Origin: Prinia subflava
Lineage: Eukaryota > Chordata > Aves > Passeriformes > Cisticolidae
Reading direction: 5' to 3'
NCBI RefSeq assembly: GCF_021018805.1
Contig: NC_086247.1
Span: forward strand, 141,046,102-141,110,101
Length of the DNA: 64,000 nt
Positions 9,721-23,310 of the stretch are shown here, in pieces. Position 1 is the stretch's first letter. Each line of letters begins with the position of its first letter. Made by a program: the position numbers and the translations under genes. A model generated the notes under the pieces. It ran no database searches. It saw only the letters and a list, made by a program, of their open reading frames with translations, and was not told where the DNA came from.

Positions 9721-10453
9721 TTATGCTGAACTTAAACTCTACACTACAGAGACAGCAGATGTGAGGTGATGGCTTCCAAAAGCAACACAGATGCTGTAAA
9801 ATTTCCATTGCTATATTTCAGCGAGGAAGCTCAGGAGACATGCTGAATGCTGCAGTTTAGAATTACACTATAACTCTCCTAGAAATAAGAGAATACCCAG
9901 TTTCTCAACAGTACATTTGGCTTCATTTTTGCTGTCATTCATATGCTCTTGTTTTCTTACAGGGAGAAAAAGAGATGCAGCACAATGACACTGTGTGTCT
10001 TGAAGCTGTTCAGTAATGACAGAATTGGTTATATGGAACTTTATGGCAATTTAGTAATGACTGCATATCCAAATTCCCTAGGAAGACCATGGTAATTTTA
10101 AAAATTGTCTTTCAGGTATATAAAACAGCACAGCTGTGAGGAGGCTGCCTTGCTTTATGTGAATGAAAAGCAGCCTGGTTAGCTCAAGCCTGTGGAATCA
10201 GAGGCCATTGTGTGTTCCTCATACTTGGAGACTTCCCTGAAGTCCCCAGAAGTCCTGTGATGAAGGAATCAAGGGTCAAGTTTTTAAAATGGTTTGTGTG
10301 TTTATTCCAGAATAATCAGCAGCTGCTTTTTCTGAAAAGCTGAACTTTGCTGTAGCAATGCAGAATACTTTAGAACACTTTTTTTCCCCCGCTGGGATTT
10401 CAAAACAGATGTCCAGTCATTAAATAATGCAGAAATATAAAGCTGGCAAGAAT

Positions 10454-10534
10454 GTTATAGATACTATAACTTTTTACAAAGTTACAGATTTACAAGATTT
10501 GACTTGTTGTCAAATCTAGTCACTTTGTGACTAG
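10454..10534. repeat. chain of four perfect short hairpins
   Basis: Four back-to-back perfect inverted repeats: GTTATAG/CTATAAC (10454-10470, 3-base loop), TAACTTT/AAAGTTA (10467-10484, 4-base loop), AGATTTGAC/GTCAAATCT (10495-10517, 5-base loop) and CTAGTCAC/GTGACTAG (10516-10534, 3-base loop). Neighbouring arms overlap in the first pair and in the last pair. I do not recognise a repeat family. Confidence 0.75.
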
Positions 10535-11320
10535 TCTTTGTCACTGCAGATCTTTGTTGCCACAGATACTTATGCCTCTTTTATTCAAACTATTAGGTTT
10601 GGCACTGGCCCCTCTAACATAGCTTAATTCTTCTGTGCATCTGAGGCTTTGCATTTGGGATTATATGGATCCCACCAAACCAGGTAATGGTCACTACAGG
10701 GCGTTTTAGTTCAAAATAAGCAAATTTGCCCTTTTGTTTGCGTGTTTTTGTTTCAACCGGAAATAAAAATGCCAAATGAAGTCTTGGATTTAACATATTG
10801 TATTTGTTTATGTAAGAATAGAGATATTTAGTTTATAAGATTGGGAAAAATCGCTTTTTAATTCCCACTAAATGTTCTTCAGTAAATTTTAGTGTGGCTT
10901 TGACTGCATTGGATAGGTCACTGAATGGTGCTTTTATAAAAATGTTTGAAAAGAAGAACTTGGTCCATGGAAATTGTTCAAATAATCTTGTTAGAATGAA
11001 GCCTTGACTGAAGGCAGTAATTTCATGGATTAATCCCAGTAGGGCTGGCTAGCCTGATCTCCTTCCTATCACTGGCAGCAGAGCTTTGTGCAGAGACTGT
11101 CTAAGCAAATGCTGGTTAGCTCCAAGACATAGGGGATTTTGCATGGACAATACATTGAACAACACCATGAAACGAGAAACTGTGGGACTTTTTGAGGACA
11201 GGATAAATAGGAGCAGGAAGAAAGAGTATTTTTACAGGCTATTTAGTAAACACAGGAAGGTAGAGTTGTTGTGTCTTACTATGTTCAGGTTTGCCCTAAA
11301 AACTTCCAATTAAAAGAAGC

Positions 11321-11363
11321 TTTTTTTTTTCTTTTTTTTTTCTTTTTTTCTTTTTTTCCCCAG
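11321..11363 (+). repeat. polypyrimidine (T)nC tract ending in CAG
   Basis: T runs of 7-11 separated by single C, ending in CCCCAG. It resembles a strong splice acceptor, but no matching donor, exon or coding frame is visible, so it is called a simple repeat. Confidence 0.75.
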
Positions 11364-11577
11364 TCTATCCTTTCCTCTCACATGCCACGTGGTCTAGAAC
11401 TGAGCAACATGATAGGACATCCAAGTATGGGAAGGAACTGACTGATTGTGCTTCTGCAAGTCTGAAAAGCACAAATTATGAAAAAAATTCCAATGCTGTG
11501 AAACTTTAAGAGATGTAGGGGTAGGAGAATACAGTGCACACATTTGTGTTACAGTTTGATATTTTTCCTTTTACAAA

Positions 11578-11592
11578 AATAAATAAATAAAT
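11578..11592. repeat. short (AAAT)n microsatellite
   Basis: Three to four copies of AAAT/AATA. Short and unremarkable. Confidence 0.7.
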
Positions 11593-14500
11593 GGCATCCA
11601 TACATTTTCTGAGTCAGACTGTTCTTTATTGTGATGCATGAGAACTTTTTGTAGGCAAGAACAATGTACATTTTTTCAGGCATGTCAGATCTGATTGGGG
11701 AGATGTTGTGCGGTGAGATACAAGAGAGACTTCAGGCAACAAGAAAATAGGCTGAATACAATGTGCTGCAATAGCTACTCCTGGAGTGAAGAGCAGGTGA
11801 CAGAAGGGGAGGAGAATCTTCTGGAAGAGTACTCTGCTGTCCCTTTGCCATAAAGAATGGTGACACAGTGATTGCTCAGTACTGAGCATCTGAGGATTGC
11901 TCAAAAAGTGAACTGCAGGTTGTGGCCCTGACTGTGGCTGGAGGATTTTCTGCTGAACACAGGAGCAGACCATCATTGGATTTCTTCCTTAGGCTGCTTT
12001 AAGTGCATGGACTTCATTAGAGAAGGAGTATGAGCAGCAGAATGAGTGTAAGGGGTCTGTGGGAATAGCAGTTTAGCATGAGAGCAGTATAAGATGAGCT
12101 CCTGTTGAAGGGCTTTGGCCCTGTTCTCCCAACTGTGCAGTTGGTGATTGGGCTGCAGAGTACGGGCTCTCTCAGTGTAATGGATATTGCTTCATTTCTC
12201 ATTAGTGAAGCAATGCAGGAGGAGGGAATGCAAGAAAATACAGATTATAAAGATTGTGAAGGAAAATAAGTGTTCTTGAGAGCTTTTCCCATAATATTAT
12301 TTTTTCCCCACCATTATTTAACAAGCTGCATTTTTAATCCACCTGTGCTACAGACTAAAATACCTCATGGTGTGATGTTTCACACATGATAAATCATGTG
12401 ACTTTTGAAGTCAATTTGTGCTGAACTAAATAGTCGATCCATTGTTACCCTATTTGGAGAGTAACACAAACTTCATGCAGTTAAATTGCTAATTATAATG
12501 TATGTAAGGTATGTATGGACATAGTGTTGTTTTGCTCTGATTACCCAGGTAACCACAAATTTACCTTTGGGCCACTGCTAGAACATTTGTGTGGGAATGC
12601 TCTCCTGAATCTCAGGAAGGTTATGTGGATTCAGGTTGGCAAGGGGAGGTCTGGTCTCTGGGGGTAAATATGAGAGTATGAACATGCACCACTCTCTTCC
12701 CAAAGTGCAAGCATGTCCAGGCCTAAGCACACCAGTGACTCCTGCAGTCATGTTTGTGATTCTGTCTCCATGCTCCATCAAATTATGTATGGATGAGCAT
12801 GTAATTAATGCTCATATATGCTTGAATGGCACATTCACCATCACTACTCCCAGTCTGGGTTGGGAAGTCCATTTGGTCACTCTTCAGTTTTGGAGACCTC
12901 AGTTTTAACAATGTGGGTATAAACCCCTGCAAAGGTTCTGGTAAATATCCACTGCTGTTGCATTGCCCCCTGCCTTACCCACCTGGGATGGGCACATTTC
13001 AAGTTACAGCTCCCACCTGGCCTTGGCATGGCATGACACTCATCTGGACTTTGATGTCACAGCTTCTGGGGGAATTAAGGGGCTCCATCCATGAACTTGA
13101 CCTCCCTGACCTTGTTACTGAACCCATGTTTGGGTGATAGCAGACGTGTGAGTAGCACATTTAACTCTCACCAACTCTGAGCATTGACAGTGACAGGGTG
13201 AAAGAAAGAGCCCCCAGAGGAGGTGGGGAGTGCAGGAGTCTCTCATGTCGGGTAGATCAGAGTTGGGATGGTTCAGCTGCCACACTCCTGCAGCTCTGGG
13301 GCTCCTTGCAAGGAATCCATCCCAGCCTGTGCCAGCTCATCCAGCCTGCTGGGAGAAGGTGGATGCAGGGACAAGATTAAACAGTGCAGCCCACTTTGAG
13401 CTGAGAACTTCTGCATAAGCTACACGGAGACATTAGCTTGCTCATATGGCTTCTCACATGCTGTAAATTAAAGAGGTGATGTGCTTATGAGTAAGAAGTG
13501 AATTGAAGAAAAAAAAGTGGTGCTTGTGTTGAAAGGCATGGATAAGGCTAAAATCCAGATATAAGAAAGCAAACTGTTTTATAACTGATTTGAAGAAAAC
13601 ATGTCATTAAATCCTTGAACAATATGAAGTTGGTCATAAATTCTGATGCTACTTGGTGCACCTAGGAGGTCAGTGAAACTATAAGTTAAGGGAATAATGT
13701 TTTGCATATGTTTGAAGTAGACATTTTTTAAGTTTCACTGTTTCTAATCCCAACTTTTGATGGATGCCCAGTAGTAATTTTTAAAATATTTAATGATAAA
13801 AATCACACTGAAAAATTCTTACTGAAATTACTTATTGCCCTGGAGATAAAATTGAAATAACAGATGTATCTTTCATCACTGATTTTGAATATTTATTCTT
13901 TGTATTTCATTTATTCTAAACAATTTTTTAACCCTAGAGTCAGACCCTTACTAATCCTTCACTGTACCAGTTTTGCTGGGACAGCAATGGTTGGTTATTT
14001 CAAATATGAGTAAGGACAGCAAGCTTGGACTTGTACTAATTTTGATGAATAGATTTGCCTTGAGAATGACAAATTATGTTAGCACTTCTCACTTTATAAT
14101 ATTAGACAGTCAAAGATGTTAACACTTTGTTGGGAATCAGGATTAGGCAGTGTTTGGAACTGCTTATAGGGAGCTCTCAGGTGCCTGGTCTCAGCAGAAA
14201 CTGCTAAAAACCTTTCTCTATTTTTATTTTAGTAAAATAATGGTGTGATTGAAAAACAAGGTGTTGAAAGGAATGTCACTGTAATAGCAAAATGTCCTTC
14301 CTTTTGTTTTACTCACTGAGTTCTAAAATAAGGATATTTCTTTGCCAGTTCCTTTGAATTTTCTTGATTCTTAGTTGGCATAATGATGGCAGGAATAGTC
14401 CTCTCTGTGTGTGGTGAGGGGAAAGAAAGAAGTACCCTACTGGCATGAGATTTTCTGCAGTTGCCTTTTGTAGGTTCACAACAGTGTTACAAAAGGTGCA

Positions 14501-17500
14501 GTTTTAATTGATTTCTTGTCTTTTATTTATTTTCTTTATATATTTATTTTACAGTTGGGGTGAAGGGATGCGATTGTATGTCAGGAAACAGCCACAAGGG
14601 GAGAGAAATGCTGGAAATTTAGATGCAACATTTTTCCAGGTAGTATTAGCTGAGTGTTTCTTTGTCTTGGTCTGGTCAGAGCCTGGTTTTGTATGAAAAA
14701 CTTTCAGTTCTTCCAGGGGATTGTGGGGTTCCAAGAAAAGGGATGATGATAGCCATGTTGGGATAGTTGATACTTTTTATTGTATTAGTCTTATTGGATT
14801 TATTCCTTCTGGTTTACTTTACTGAAATAGAGAAGCCTGTAAGGGAATAATAACTGGAGTACCTTGTTTTCTTGCCACTTTGCTAATTTTGCTATACATA
14901 TTTTTGTATTACAGATTTCTTACTCAGTAAGTGTAGCCACTGTATGAATCTTATCCTCATCCTTTGCTTTTGTAAGGCAGGCTGCTTGGTCTTTTATAAG
15001 TTAGGGCTCCTACATTAAATTATCACATCCATTGAACTCTGTTTGCTTTTTGCTTTGCTTGCTTAGCTCCTTGGCTTTTGAAAAGTCCTGTTAACAGAAC
15101 TGTGATGGAAAACTTGAAACATTTTACTGTTGTTTAATTTTTTTCTGATTTGTGGCTGGATGAGTCCAGGTAATAGGTTTGAATCTGCAGGTTAATAAGT
15201 AAGAAAGACCTTTCTTGACCTATGAAATTTCCTGCATGAATTTTTGATTAAAAAATGAAGCTTTTTTGGGTGTTTTTTGTCTTAATTTTCCAGGAAATAC
15301 AACATTCTTTGACAGAATTCAGAGCACTGGAAGACTTTGTCTGAAAACTGAAACTTCTGGACTTGAAAAAATGTTACTGTGGTGTTCCTCTGACATTACA
15401 ACCTGGATTCCTGCTGGCCCTGCTCTGCAAGGCTGAGGCTGCCTTCCACCTTTGACATTTTGCCATGATCTTTCCTCTTTGAAGGGAGTGCTGGAAGTGG
15501 AGAATCCCTCAATGTGATCTGTCACCAGAATTCTCATTTAAATGGTGAGTCTGGTTGATAGAGATCTGCCACATAAAGCAGGTAAGCTGGAGATGCAAGG
15601 AAGTGCTACACCAGAATTTCTTAATAACATACTATGTTTTCAATCAAAATATTTTTGTTGATAAGTTTGGCTTTTTGGTAAGAAAAGTATACTTGCAGAA
15701 GCACATATTTAGACATGCCAAAAACCCCCAAACAATCCAACCAGAAAGTGTTTAGCTGAAAGCCTCATTTCCCATCAAAAATAGATGCAGTGGAAAATTT
15801 TCAAGCAGCCCTATATTTAACCTTCTTGGATCAGAATTTGGTTGTTGGACTGAGGGAGGCTTACGGAGTTTTTTGGCTGATTTGTTAGGGTGTCTGTTTT
15901 TTCACTCATGACATCTGCCTTCTTTTCCAGCTATATTCAACCTTGTTATAACTCTTGCTATTGCAGCATTTTTACTCTGTTCAGAATGCTAATTCCCACT
16001 GGACTCAACTTGCTTGGGTATGTGCAAACTCAGTTTCTTTCAAGAGGTGCATCAATCTGGCTTTTTTTTAAATTTGTGTTTTAATAAGAAAATGTGAGTT
16101 CTGTGTACTGACTGTGCACAAAACAGTTCCTAGTTCTTTGCCCAGGGTAGCCTTGCTTTGGCTTGTGAAATACAGAAGTTTATAGAAGTTTAAGGGATAA
16201 CTGAGTAAGTGAAAAAGAAGGCCCATTGGGCAAGATAAATAGATAAATTACATCAGTCTCAGGAATTCTTGAGTGGAATATTAGTTGAAGTGCTAGAGAG
16301 TTATTCTGGGAAAATACTAAAATACTAAAATTTGATTTCTTTGCTCATGCCATCTTCACTCTGACTTATGACTGCTTTTGGAAGCAGGATGCTGAGCTAA
16401 ACAGACCTTTGATCTGAATTGTCATGGCCATCCTTGGATGCAGAGAAGTATCCTGACAAATGAGTAAATGTGGGCTTTGGCCATCTGGAATTTATCAAAA
16501 TTTATCAAATTTTTTTTTTCACTGAGAAAAGTGCCAGCGAATCACTAAAATATGTGAACAAAGGAATAGAGAATTTTGTCTGAATAGATTGTGATTCTGG
16601 AGTCTCAGACATTCTGTTGATTTTTTTTTTTTGAAGTAGATTTTGTAGCTTCCATTTCTCCTTTGTTGCTTTTTGTAGAAGTAAGATTTTGCAGCAACTA
16701 TGTCTTAAATACAACTGTGAACCTTTGTGTGTTCTACCAAAGTTGATGCATAGAACATTAATGTGAGACTTCTGCAAAATTCACTGGACCCTGTATTACG
16801 GCAAGAAGAGAAAACAAAGCAAATATTAAGAATCAGGGAGGAAAATTCATAGTATAATCTGCATTAGCTTCAGTATGTGTTATGTTCTGTCATTAGTTCA
16901 GTGTCAGAATGCAGTTTGTAGCCAGAAGCCACCACCAATTGGCAACATGTGGCATTTCTTAAGCAAAAGTTGATTGTTATTCTTTATTGCTTGTTTTGTA
17001 CCATAACAGCTTTACAGAAATATCTTTCCAGATATTCTTAACTTCCATGGTAGTTTAACTTAGTTCATGGCTGCTAAGTAATACTATGCTGCTTTGAGTC
17101 TTCACAGGCATTAATGATCAAATCTGTAAAGGAGAATACTCTTAGTAAAACAGCAGGTTTTTTCTATATTTTTAATAAACTCCTCAGTATTTTTATGATT
17201 TCCTTAAAATAGATATATTTAGTTTTACTCCCGTGTGCTTAAATTTACCTGGGTGTTAGGTTGACCAAAATAGGTGGGGGTCTCTTTTATTTCTTTTCCT
17301 GACATGGCATACACTTTTTATTCAGATTTCTTCTGTCAGCACAATCTTAATATACTATGTTATTAGTACTAGAAGTTCCCTTTCATTACTTTAGAACTAT
17401 TTAAAATGAATATTTTTGAGAAAATACAATAGCCAGACAACATTTAAAAGAAAGGAATAGTTTGAGAATTGTTGAGAAATAGATTAGTCAACCCACAGTG

Positions 17501-20020
17501 TGGCAGGAAGGAAAACAGAGAAAGGAAAGTACAACATTGAAATATAAGAGTGAGCTCATATGGTACCAGCTGCTCATGTGTGGAATCTGAACTTTCTGAA
17601 GCATAGTGCTCCACAGTCAATTAGCATGTCTTCAAATCATCATTGTACAAGGAAGAAATTTTAGTACATTAGAATTCATGAGTTGGAAAAAGTAGAAAAA
17701 AATATTCATGTTTTCCCAGAAAAGCAGTAAAAATATGTAAATTCTATTAAAATTAATTTAGAAATTCTGTGAAGTGAAAGAAGATGTTGTAATCCTGTCT
17801 CTAAAGTATATCAAGAATAACAGAATAGTGCATCTTCTCTCACATAATTTGTGTGCCTTAATCAGAATTTTTATGATAATGTCAAGAACTGGGAAGTGAA
17901 TAGAGTTGCCAAATCTGTCCACTCTTGAAAGTGGAAGAACTGAGGGGGGCATTTCAGTGCAAAATAAACATGTGTTCACAAGTAATTGGACTGACACTAT
18001 TAAATTTCCTTCGTTTCAGCACTAGGTAGTAATTACGCTAATTTCAAGGAAGAGAAAAGATTACGTCCTGTAAACTTTTTCATGCAAAATAGTCTGTCCT
18101 CCTCTCAGTGATGCTGGTTACTTTAAAATGTCTGTTTGCTTGAGAAAAGGTTTGTCAAATCGTGTCATTAAATGAGAGAGAAGATTAGGGAACAAAAATT
18201 TGGTTTGTAGTGGGAATTAATTTTTGGGAGTGTGGGGCAGAGAGTGGTCGATGAATATTACCATCTTTTAAGTGTTCAGTACTATTAAAACTGTTTTCCT
18301 TATGGAGAGTCCTTTATTGGCAGAAAATTTGTGAAATAGACAATGAAGGCAAATGCTATAGTACAATATATATGAAGAATCTTATGTCAAAACCCAAAGT
18401 TAAGGCATACATCTTCTACAGATTTAGGAAATTATGAGGCTAAACTGAAAAAATGTTTCTGTGCTTAAAAAGCCTAATTGTCATTATATATATCAGTCTC
18501 TTGTTTGTTTTGTAGACATCTTTGTGTTATCTAACTGGCATTTTTGAAGCAAACAATATTTTTACAAGAGTCACTAATTTGGTATGGGATATAAGAAATA
18601 GTTGTTAGCTTTATGGATATTGTTAGTTTTATGGGTAGTAAATGTGAATGTAATAATTTTCACTTTTATATAAGCTGTTTCATTCTGTATGTAAAACAAA
18701 ATAGCTTCAAGATGCTTGGTTTTGTAATTAACAAATGTCTAGTTGATCAAAAATATCCTCTCTAGTATGAGGCATGGAGATTAGGCTAGACTGTGTTACA
18801 GAATAATGTGATTATAATGATTTCCTTAAGAGAGCACAAAAGCAGCATCTAAGTTTCAACTGACATTTATTGACACACAGCATCTGTTGGGAGCCCCATC
18901 AAACTTTCTATTCTTTTCTGTTTACCACCTCCTGCTTTTATTTACAGTCAGCATATCTGTTAATTAGCCTCTGGTAGAGCCAGTTCTTCTAAGAAGATCT
19001 CTTGTCTTCCTGGTGATGGCCCCATGAGGTGACCATGTACACACAGCCTGTGAGTGAATTAATCTTTAACTCATTAATTTCAGTGCCTGATTCTGCAGTG
19101 CTTAACTGCTGGCTTGGTTTCCTGCTCAGCAATTTGTATTTGGAGAATTATGATCCTTGACTTCTGCTGACCTCGATGTCATGAACACATCCCAGTGAGC
19201 TCTCAGCTTCTCGAGGGTAACTTCATTGAAAGTCATATCTTCCTGTAGTTTTTTGGTTTCCTATCATTGGACCAGAATGCAGAGAGGACACTGATGACTT
19301 CCTCTGTGTCATTGAGGTTATTTACCTAGTTTTTATTGCGCATTGGCAGAAAAAAATTCCTCCTGCACCTCCTCAGCTGTCTCTGTCACACCATCCCTGA
19401 ATGCAGCGTTTTGCAGAAAAAATCTGAAGTAAGGTGTCAACACGTGGGTCTCACAGAGGATGCTCTGGAGGGTACCACGGTGTTCTACAGAGTCCCAGTT
19501 ACACCTTGGGATGGGCTGAAGCTGTTTATAGCCACAGCCCAGTGCTAGAGGTGCTGGTTATAGTGCACTTCTCTCACAGCACGGCTTGTTGATTAGCCAA
19601 GAAAAACCTTGTAGCTGTACTTGAAGGAAAAATTCAGGAGCAGGATTCAGAGATCTGCTGCCCAGGCCTGCAGTGAGTGCTAGAAGGGCTTTGAGAGGTG
19701 AGAGGTGATCTGTGCATCTCACCAGGGTGCTAATGGTTGTTTGTTTCACCTGAAACCTAAGAAAAGAATGACTGGACCCTTATTTGCACAGCCAATTGTG
19801 GGTAATGTCCTAAGTGATGAGCAAGTTCCTCACTTTTGCCCTCTCCCCCAGTTGAGGAGTAGCCAAACTCTGAAGACTTAAGCAGAGGTTAAAGGTGCCC
19901 TTGAAATCCTGCCCAGTGCAAGTGCAAGTATTAAAAGCCATAAAGTACGTGCTGTGGTAATGTGAACATTTTTTCATAATTTAATGAGAGCTTTACTGAT
20001 AAAAATTCACGGTTTCAGTT

Positions 20021-20080
20021 AAAAAAAAAGAAAAAGAAAAAAAAAAAAAAAAAGGAAAAACCCAACAAAACAAACACAAA
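20021..20080. repeat. A-rich tract grading into CAAA-rich sequence
   Basis: Long A runs interrupted by G, followed by AAAC/CAAA-rich sequence. No retroelement body recognised upstream. Confidence 0.8.
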
Positions 20081-21106
20081 CCGCCCAACCAGCAGCATAA
20101 TCCCTGGAATACATCCAGCTTTTGTACTGGAAAAGTACCTCAAAGGAGTATGATCTTCTCTCTTTAGTGGGAAAGTATTTTTGCTTATCTAAAAGGTTTA
20201 ATGCTGGCAGAACTGCATTGCATTGTCTACTTTTTGTGGCTAGGCAGATCCAGGTAAAGTAACTTAATTTTAAAGGAAATAGAAACCATAATTCCTTTAA
20301 ATCAAATTCCTAAGACATCCAGATGTCCAGGATGCTGTGAAATGAGACACAAAAATTAAAAATAGAAGGTGAATGTTTGCTACTGATAGTTCATGGCTTT
20401 GGAGGGCAAGTGGTGATGCAGTGTTGTGACAAAAATCAATGAAAAAGTATCAGTTAAAGTTTTCTTTGCCACCTTTAATTGTAAGAAGTCAGTGCCGACT
20501 GATTTGTTAATGTTTCATGGGGAAAGCTGACACTGAGGGGAAAGGGTGGGTGACATTTCTTCAAAACATGTTAACTGCTTTTACTTGTTTTGTGGTTGAA
20601 GGACAGAGAAACAAGAGATGCTGGAAATGTTTTCTAAAATTGTGTGGCTCTTTATCACTGTTTTATAGGTACTGTTTGAGTCATCTTTGCTAAGGAGAAG
20701 CTCCTTTACTATTAATATGCTGTCATCTTTCAAATCTCATCAAGGCAGCACCAGGATTTTTTTTTTTTTGTACAGATTTCTTTTGACGTACAGCCTCAAT
20801 AAATATGGAAATTACAACTTAAATCTCTTTTTTTTTTTCTTGCAAAGCAGTGCAGTGCCCAAATTCATTGAATTTCAACTTTTATTTTTTCTTAATGTTG
20901 AAAGACATTTATGCAAATTTTATTAACAATATGCATGGTTAAATTTAGCTGTAAATTCTAGTCAGGGATTTTTGCTTTGTTTTTTGTCCAAGTCAATATG
21001 TCTGTGGAGAAAGCCTCCCGCTGTGCAGGAATACATAGTCAGCTACTTGGAAAAGTAGAAAGTTTAATTATGAGAGTTTATTCTGGAAAAAGATAAAGCA
21101 AACACT

Positions 21107-21162
21107 GTTTTTTGTTGTTGTTTGTTTTTTGGTTATTTGTTTTTTTTTTGTTTGTTTTTATT
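21107..21162. repeat. T/G-rich simple repeat
   Basis: Degenerate (TTTG)n and (TTG)n units with a ten-base T run. Low complexity. Confidence 0.75.
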
Positions 21163-22164
21163 ATGACTTCAGCTACCAGAAATTCAACATACACAGTTTG
21201 TTTTGACACTAACTGTTATCAGACAAACCACTTGATTTTTCTTTAACCTGGTCGTCCATGTAACTGAGAGGTTCTGAAATAAAGTAGAGGTTATGAATAA
21301 ATGATGCATTTCTTAAACTTGTAAGGTAAATCATGACATAAATGAAATAAAATCCAAGTGTGAAGGGAAAAAAGAAGCATAAACACATGTATTGCTGACA
21401 ATATCTTCATTAAAATATACTTCATCCTATGAAGATATTAGTGTCAGATGCAAATTTCCTTTGTTGCTTTCCCTGAAATTATTCTGATTTTTTTCTGTGG
21501 TAACAGTGAAGTACTTTTATACAAGGTTTTTGAGTGGAAGGGTAAATTATTGCTGGGGAGTATGTGTTATAAATGATATCCAAACATATTCTCATGTTTG
21601 CAACAGAAAGCCCTCCAAGACTGTAGTTACTGGAGTGGTTCCCATGTGTTCAATTTTTGTAAATCTTTTGCATGGAATACATTTTATTTAGCTGTGTAAA
21701 AAAACCCCACTGCATTCATAGAAGGTGTTTCTCCTGTCTGTGTGGAGTTTATGTACTACTGTAATAATCTGTATTTCTCTGTGTGGTTCAATGCACATTT
21801 CTCCTTTCTAAGCCTGTTCAAATGTACTCTGAAGAATGTTTTTATGACAGTTCTACTGTGGGTGTTAGTCATTACCTTTAAGCTAATAATTTTTTTTAAA
21901 ATTGTCTTATGGATACTATTTGGGTTGCATGACTTGCATCAGGTGTGTAGACACGTTCTTTTTTTCTTTGCATCTGTGTAGGACTAGGATCCATAGCCTA
22001 GGCTTAGAGGTTCTACAGTAACACAAATGCTACATGATAATTGTGTGTGGAGAAAGGCTGGTAGCTTTACAGAGGAAATTTCTGCACCTGTACATAAATA
22101 CAGAATAAGAAACTGCTTGTAACTTCCCTTTCCCCAAACAACTGCTTTTTACTGAGTCTCATTA

Positions 22165-22186
22165 AATGTCCTACGTGTAGGACATT
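22165..22186. repeat. 10-bp perfect inverted repeat
   Basis: AATGTCCTAC and GTAGGACATT separated by GT, with ATTAAATG-type sequence repeated directly on both sides. Could form a tight hairpin. No family recognised. Confidence 0.7.
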
Positions 22187-23119
22187 AAATGTATTTATGG
22201 TAGAGTGAGAGTTTTGATCTAAATCACTGGTGCATCAAAAGTTTCTTCATAATGTTCCTCTGGTTGCCTGATACAGTGGGACAGGCCAGTGAGGAGCAGT
22301 CCTTGAACCCAAATTGTCAGAGGTGTGAAGGTGCCTAATCTCCCCTAGAACTGAGCAGGACTTTATGTCTCTAAGTAGGATTCAGTAACCTAAATACCTT
22401 GTAACTCTCCACGTATAGAGCTTACTTGCAATATAGCCTCTGAATTCCCCACACATCCCTGCATTCTTCTGTACATGTTTCTCTCATTGGCTATTTGGTG
22501 TTAATTGGCAGTTTGGATGCTTAATTATGCTTCTGTTTTGGGAGATATTTCTTCCTAACCATATCCTGTATTTCCTTGGACTTTTCCTCTTCAGCTCGTT
22601 CCACTCTTACACTTTCTATACATAATAAAGGCATTTAATTTCCAGTCACTGTCTTCCCTCTTACAATGGCATGTGTGAAACATGAGACTGCTGGTGTTTG
22701 TAGAGCACCTTGTAAAGATGCTATAAAAGGAATCATTAGGGCTCAGAATTGACAGGGATTTGACTATTTTGTCCAGTTTGTCTATTTGTTGACTAATGTA
22801 CGACCCACCAATATTCAAGTTGCATATTAGCCAAATTCTACTTCATTTGAGTGACAAAAAGGGCAGGGTAGGGATGTGTGTCACAGATGCAGAACCTTGT
22901 GCCAGTCTAATGCTTTTGTCACAGGAAAACTGCTCTCTGCTCTGCTGCTTGCTCTTGTGAAACCAGCAATGGTAAACCAGGGCATAAATCAACATACCAC
23001 TTTCTTCCCATGCTAAACATTATCTTAGTTTTAGGAGTAGGATGCAGTGTGGGTAGGGATTTAAGTGCTTAGATATCTCAGATTGCTTGTTGTTTCTGAA
23101 ATATGTGTTCTTTTTTCCT

Positions 23120-23310
23120 AGTCAATGCAGGAGCATTAATTAATTAATGAACTAAAGAAATTAATGTGATCGACTGTTTCTTGTGGCTCACGGATTCACA
23201 CTGTCTGGGCTAATCGATGGCCATGAGTGTTGCATATGTAAGTAATTATAAACACTTTGTTTAATTCATGCTGATTTTTATCACAGAACATCTTAGTTCG
23301 TACTGAGGAA
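23120..23310. promoter_or_regulatory. candidate conserved noncoding element
   Basis: Dense homeodomain-type sites in non-repetitive sequence. It includes ATTAATTAATTAAT (23135-23148, a 14-bp palindrome), TAATCGAT (23211-23218), the E-box CATATG (23233-23238) and a forkhead-like ATAAACA (23248-23254). Several CpGs (TCGA, ACGG, ATCGAT, TTCGT) survive although the surroundings are CpG-poor. Predicted enhancer of FZD8 or another nearby gene; not proven. Confidence 0.35.

Larger units (their letters stand above)
9721..23119. other. AT-rich intergenic desert, no gene seen
   Basis: No open frame with recognisable protein content, no RNA gene and no clear transposon body. The small open frames (60-116 codons) match chance expectation. 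Items listed separately are a run of short hairpins (10454-10534), a polypyrimidine tract (11321-11363), A-rich and T/G-rich simple repeats (20021-20080, 21107-21162) and a 10-bp inverted repeat (22165-22186). The somewhat GC-richer stretch 12600-13400 has no recognisable content. Confidence 0.65.

Noticed and set aside
10454..10534. microRNA precursor
   Set aside because: Stems are 7-9 bp with tiny loops; none reaches the roughly 22-bp duplex of a precursor hairpin.
22300..22410. Faint resemblance to a reptile repeat with GTGCCTAA and CCTAAATACCTT
   Set aside because: Too short and diverged to assign without a library search.
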